DNA of 10,445 nucleotides. It comes from Nitrospirota bacterium. Lineage in GTDB: Bacteria > Nitrospinota_A > UBA7883 > JACRGQ01. Of the stretch, positions 7,709-10,445 are shown piece after piece. The first letter of the stretch is position 1. Every line of letters begins with the position of its first letter. The DNA is taken from assembly GCA_024275775.1 (NCBI GenBank), contig JAJRYM010000225.1, positions 1 through 10,445 on the forward strand, read 5' to 3'. Position numbers and translations under genes: made by a program. A model generated the notes under the pieces. It made no database searches. It worked only from the letters and a program-made list of their open reading frames with translations, and was not told the DNA's origin.

Positions 7709-7712
7709 AAGG

Positions 7713-8774
7713 TTACATATCTTTGGTCGCGCCTCCCATGTTTACCGCGTTTACCGGCGCGCCGTCCTTCATTCTGGGGCCGAACACCCGGATTATCGTA
7801 TCGCCGGTTTTAAGCCCGTCCAAAATTTCGGTTAATTCGCCGTATCTTTTTCCTTGTGTTATCAGGCGCAGTCTCGCGTAGCCGTTATCGTATAAGAAAA
7901 CGTAGTGCGACCCAAGCCGTTCGACGACGGCCTCCATAGGCGCTAGAATCAGTCCTGCCAGCACCTTCCCTTTAAGCCTTACTCTGGCAACCATTCCGGG
8001 TTTGAGCCTGGCGTCTCCTTTAATCTCGATTTCAATGGGGAAAGATGCCGTACTCGCGTCCGGGCTTATTCTTACCGATTTGATGCTTCCGGCGAAGCGC
8101 GCGCCGGGCCACGCATCCACTATAACCTCCACGCGGTCATTATTGTGAAGATAAACCACCTCTTTATCGGAAAGCGCGATATTCATTTTAAGGGAGTCGG
8201 TATTCACGATTCTGAAAAGCCTCTCCCCCGGAGCAACCCGCTTGCCTATCATGTTAAACCTGTCTGTAACCTGTCCGGAAAGCGGGCTTTTAACGACCGT
8301 TCTTTCCATGTTCAGCCCGGCCTGCTCAAGAGCCGTTTGGGCAAGTTTCAACTCGGTTTCGGCGGCGTCGTACTCGGCTCGTGAAACGGCTTCGCGCGCA
8401 AGCAGGTCTTTCTTCCTGTTAAAATCCAGCCGCTTTCCTTCAACAACGGCCTCCGCTTTTTTCACGGACAGCCTGTAGTCGGACGGGTCGATGAGAGCCA
8501 GCCTCTCCCCTTTTTTCACATGCGCCCCTTTATCCGCATAAAACTTTTTAATCTCTCCGGAAATAGAGGCGGTTACGAGAGCCTCTTCATTCCCTTCCAG
8601 AATGGCCGAGGCCGTATAGTGTTTCACTATGGTTTGCGGTTCAATGCGAAAAATCTCCACGTTTGTCGGTTCGGCTTTTGTCTTTTTTTCGGCGCTCGAT
8701 TTCTGTTCGCAGGCGGCGATGGAAAGCAGAACGGCGAAAATCGCGGCAAGGGAGCTGTATTTCAGCATATTCAT
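7713..8774 (-). CDS. RND-type efflux periplasmic adaptor lipoprotein (HlyD/AcrA membrane-fusion family)
   Basis: Such adaptors bridge an inner-membrane RND pump and an outer-membrane channel. Counting from the ATG at 8774 the product is 353 residues with a signal peptide and lipobox SIAAC (Cys22). The family layout is visible: a first lipoyl half (about 64-98; VTASISGEIKKFYADKGAHVKKGERLALID), a coiled-coil hairpin (about 101-156, rich in Lys, Glu, Ala and Leu), a second lipoyl half (VKSPLSGQVTDRFNMIGKRVAPGERLF, about 161-187), a beta-barrel domain (about 195-270) and a membrane-proximal domain (about 275-345). The frame extends five codons further to a TTG at 8789, but the ATG at 8774 or 8768 gives the better signal peptide; none has a clear Shine-Dalgarno. 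The gene is divergent from folC, and the next gene downstream is a response regulator, so no RND pump or outer-membrane factor gene adjoins it. Confidence 0.88.
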   Translation of the reverse strand: MNMLKYSSLAAIFAVLLSIAACEQKSSAEKKTKAEPTNVEIFRIEPQTIVKHYTASAILEGNEEALVTASISGEIKKFYADKGAHVKKGERLALIDPSDYRLSVKKAEAVVEGKRLDFNRKKDLLAREAVSRAEYDAAETELKLAQTALEQAGLNMERTVVKSPLSGQVTDRFNMIGKRVAPGERLFRIVNTDSLKMNIALSDKEVVYLHNNDRVEVIVDAWPGARFAGSIKSVRISPDASTASFPIEIEIKGDARLKPGMVARVRLKGKVLAGLILAPMEAVVERLGSHYVFLYDNGYARLRLITQGKRYGELTEILDGLKTGDTIIRVFGPRMKDGAPVNAVNMGGATKDM

Positions 8775-8819
8775 ACGGCAGGTTTGCAATTCGAAGGTAA
8801 CCCGAACGGTACATTCCGT

Positions 8820-8848
8820 TTTTCACTGGCAACAATCGCGTGTATTAT
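8820..8848 (+). promoter_or_regulatory. Candidate sigma-70-type promoter of folC
   Basis: TTTTCA (8820-8825, 4 of 6), a 17-base spacer and TATTAT (8843-8848, 5 of 6) form a plausible promoter in the 108-bp divergent region. Transcription would start near 8855, which lies downstream of the alternative in-frame ATG at 8850 and so supports the start at 8883. A short inverted repeat, AACGG (8805-8809) and CCGTT (8816-8820), touches the -35 box. The minus-strand GATAAT at 8849-8844 overlaps this -10 box and could serve the adaptor gene, but its -35 match is weak. Confidence 0.45.
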
Positions 8849-8882
8849 CATGGTTTTTCCCAAAACCGTTATTGTACAGGAT

Positions 8883-10157
8883 ATGTTTTCGAATAAAACC
8901 TACAACGCGCAGATAAAAGAGCTGTTCGCCTGCCGCAGGATGGGGATACGCCCCGCCCTGCCTCCAATCAGGAAACTGCTGAAAGTTTTGGGAAATCCTC
9001 AAAAACGGACAAAGTTTTTCCATGTCGCAGGCACTAACGGCAAAGGCTCCACGGTGGGCGGTATCGCCCGCATTCTAATGGAGGCCGGGTACGCTACCGG
9101 CGCGTTTTTCTCACCCCACGTAAGCGATTACCGCGAAAGAATAACCGTAAACGGCAGGATGATTGCCAAAAAGGAAATTTCTGAAATGCTGGCGCGGATG
9201 GGCGGCGTATATAAAAAAGCTCTGGAAAACGGAGCCGACGTGCCGAAAAAGGTAACGTTTTTCGAGTGGACAACCGCTCTGGCGATATGCCACTTCGCCG
9301 AGAGGGGAGTGGACGTTGCCGTTATGGAAACCGGCATGGGAGGCAGGTTCGACGCCACCAACGTAATAAAACCGCTTGTCTCCGTCATTACCGGCGTATC
9401 GCTGGAACATACCGCGTTTTTAGGGAAAACCGTGGCGAAAATCGCTTTTGAAAAATCGGGCATTATAAAATCGGGGAGGCCTGTAATTTGCGGGGTGAAG
9501 CAGAAATCGGTGCGAAACGTCATTATCCGAATAGCTGAAGAAAGAAAAGCGCCGCTATCGCTTTTGGGCAGGGATTTTAAAGTTACCGGCCAAGGGCTGT
9601 TTGTGTCTAACCTCGGCCTTCGCCTACAGCTGAAACCGGCCATGCCCGGCGCGTTCCAGCTCGAAAATTCCGCCCTGGCCGCGCAGGCGGTGCTGGCGTC
9701 GGCCGGAGTAAAGGTTTCGCCGGAAAATATCGAAACGGGCATTTCAAGAAATGTTCTTCCCGGCAGGTTCGAGGTGGAACGGTTTAACGGCAGGGAAATC
9801 GTTTACGATGTCGCCCACAACCCCCCGGCCGTAAAAGAGCTTGTGCGCAATATCACCCGCCACTATCCCGACAGAAAACTCAAGGTGGTGTTCGGCGTTT
9901 TAAAAGGGAAAAACTATCATGGAATGCTGAAACTTCTCGCGCCCGCCACGGACAGAATGGCCTGCATCAGCCCGGACGATTTCCGCGTCATTCCGGCGGC
10001 GGAGGTGGCTTCGGCCGCCCGGCAAATAGGCATACGGGCGGTAGCGAACCGAAACGGCGATATTCGCCCGTTCCTCACCGGCAAATCTCCGATACTCGTC
10101 ACCGGCTCCTTTACCGCCGTAGAAGCAGTTAAAAAAGCGGTGGCCAAAGGTTTATAA
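8883..10157 (+). CDS. folC: Bifunctional folylpolyglutamate synthase / dihydrofolate synthase FolC
   Basis: FolC is a cytoplasmic Mur-ligase-family enzyme that joins glutamate to dihydropteroate or to folates using ATP. From the ATG at 8883 the product is 424 residues, the usual length. The N-terminus has the family pattern (RRMGIRPALPPIRKLLKVLGNPQ at about 18-40), followed by the P-loop GTNGKGS at 50-56, FSPHVSDYRERI at 76-87, ETGMGGRFDATN at 149-160, LEHTAFLGKTVAKIAFEKSGIIK at about 174-196 (with the Lys expected to be carbamylated) and YDVAHNP at 308-314 in the C-terminal ligase domain. The frame is open back to 8520, but that part is antisense to the adaptor gene and has no family similarity. 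An AGGA one base before the 8883 ATG is an unusually close ribosome site; ATG 8850 (MVFPKTVIV) is the alternative. A YjbQ-family gene follows after 7 bp. Confidence 0.93.
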   Translation: MFSNKTYNAQIKELFACRRMGIRPALPPIRKLLKVLGNPQKRTKFFHVAGTNGKGSTVGGIARILMEAGYATGAFFSPHVSDYRERITVNGRMIAKKEISEMLARMGGVYKKALENGADVPKKVTFFEWTTALAICHFAERGVDVAVMETGMGGRFDATNVIKPLVSVITGVSLEHTAFLGKTVAKIAFEKSGIIKSGRPVICGVKQKSVRNVIIRIAEERKAPLSLLGRDFKVTGQGLFVSNLGLRLQLKPAMPGAFQLENSALAAQAVLASAGVKVSPENIETGISRNVLPGRFEVERFNGREIVYDVAHNPPAVKELVRNITRHYPDRKLKVVFGVLKGKNYHGMLKLLAPATDRMACISPDDFRVIPAAEVASAARQIGIRAVANRNGDIRPFLTGKSPILVTGSFTAVEAVKKAVAKGL

Positions 10158-10164
10158 TCACAAC

Positions 10165-10445
10165 ATGAGGAAAGAAATAAACATCAGCACATCCGGCCGG
10201 GAAGAGCTGGTCGATATAACCGACGAGGTTAAAAACATAGTCGAGGAAAGCGGTATCCGCAACGGTATAGTATCGGTTTTCGCGCAGGGCGCCACCGGCG
10301 GCCTGATGATTCAGGAAAACTGGGACCCGTCCGTACCGACCGATATGATTACTCTGCTCAAAAAACTGGTGCCTCGCGGGCAGTGGCTTCACGACAGGCA
10401 GGACGGCAATGGCGATTCCCACCTTAAAAGCGGGCTTGTAGGCCA
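10165..10445 (+). CDS. UPF0047 / YjbQ family protein, N-terminal part (3' end outside window)
   Basis: The 93 visible residues match the UPF0047 (YjbQ) family. Members form small trimeric proteins; some are reported to have weak thiamin-phosphate-synthase activity, but the cellular role is unsettled. Visible family features are the early strand (EINISTSGREELVDITDEV), the central segment VFAQGATGGLMIQENWDPS at about 38-56, KLVPRG at 67-72, HD at 76-77 and the DGNGDSHLKSGLVG stretch at 80-93 with the conserved His86. Where E. coli YjbQ has a His-Thr pair (HTSASL), this protein has Gly-Ala (GATGGL), which resembles a known subfamily written GSTAA. The gene starts 7 bp after the folC stop with no clear Shine-Dalgarno, so it is probably co-transcribed and coupled to folC. 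The full protein is usually about 130-140 residues; the rest lies beyond the window. Confidence 0.85.
   Translation, partial: MRKEINISTSGREELVDITDEVKNIVEESGIRNGIVSVFAQGATGGLMIQENWDPSVPTDMITLLKKLVPRGQWLHDRQDGNGDSHLKSGLVG

Noticed and set aside
7556..7712. Sigma-54 (GG-N10-GC, TGGCAC/TTGCA) promoter upstream of the regulator or adaptor genes
   Set aside because: No sequence in 7556-7712 or 8775-8882 matches both the -24 and -12 elements with the required spacing.
8520..8882. Possible N-terminal extension of FolC by 121 residues
   Set aside because: The extension overlaps the adaptor gene on the opposite strand, has no FolC similarity, lies upstream of the predicted promoter, and would make the protein far longer than the family.

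Overview
The window is a chromosomal stretch from a diderm (Gram-negative) bacterium: it encodes an Omp85/BamA outer-membrane assembly protein, a Skp/OmpH periplasmic chaperone and two lipoproteins with lipoboxes. Base composition is roughly balanced, genes are packed tightly (largest gap 157 bp), and a sigma-54-type response regulator is present. A deltaproteobacterium-like lineage or a related diderm phylum would fit, but nothing in the window fixes the taxon. I see no mobile element, CRISPR array, tRNA or rRNA.

Layout. On the + strand, bases 1-4062 hold the 3' end of a clpC-type AAA+ unfoldase gene, then bamA, then skp. A 58-bp gap with a small perfect hairpin separates clpC from bamA; bamA and skp are 21 bp apart and look like one operon. 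On the - strand, bases 4081-8774 hold, in transcription order, a lipoprotein membrane-fusion (RND adaptor) gene, a 157-bp intergenic region with a plausible promoter and several repeats, an NtrC-class response regulator gene, and a large TPR plus periplasmic-binding-fold lipoprotein gene (LpoA/LppC-like) whose start overlaps the regulator's stop. This block converges on skp with only 18 bp between stop codons. On the + strand again, bases 8883-10445 hold folC and a truncated UPF0047/YjbQ gene, divergent from the adaptor gene across a 108-bp intergenic region that carries a good sigma-70-like promoter for folC.

Functionally, most of the window concerns the cell envelope: BamA and Skp build and escort outer-membrane proteins, the LpoA-like lipoprotein may regulate peptidoglycan synthesis or bind a periplasmic ligand, and the adaptor would link an inner-membrane pump to an outer-membrane exit. 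The response regulator sits between the two lipoprotein genes and is a candidate local regulator, but no sensor kinase and no clear sigma-54 promoter are visible. folC and the YjbQ gene are housekeeping or cofactor genes unrelated to the envelope theme.

The window is largely core genome. The most unusual points are the overlap-coupled regulator/LpoA-like pair, the repeat-rich regulator upstream region, an adaptor gene with no neighbouring pump gene, and the break of the common bamA-skp-lpxD order. I found no convincing evidence of a new defence or mobile system.
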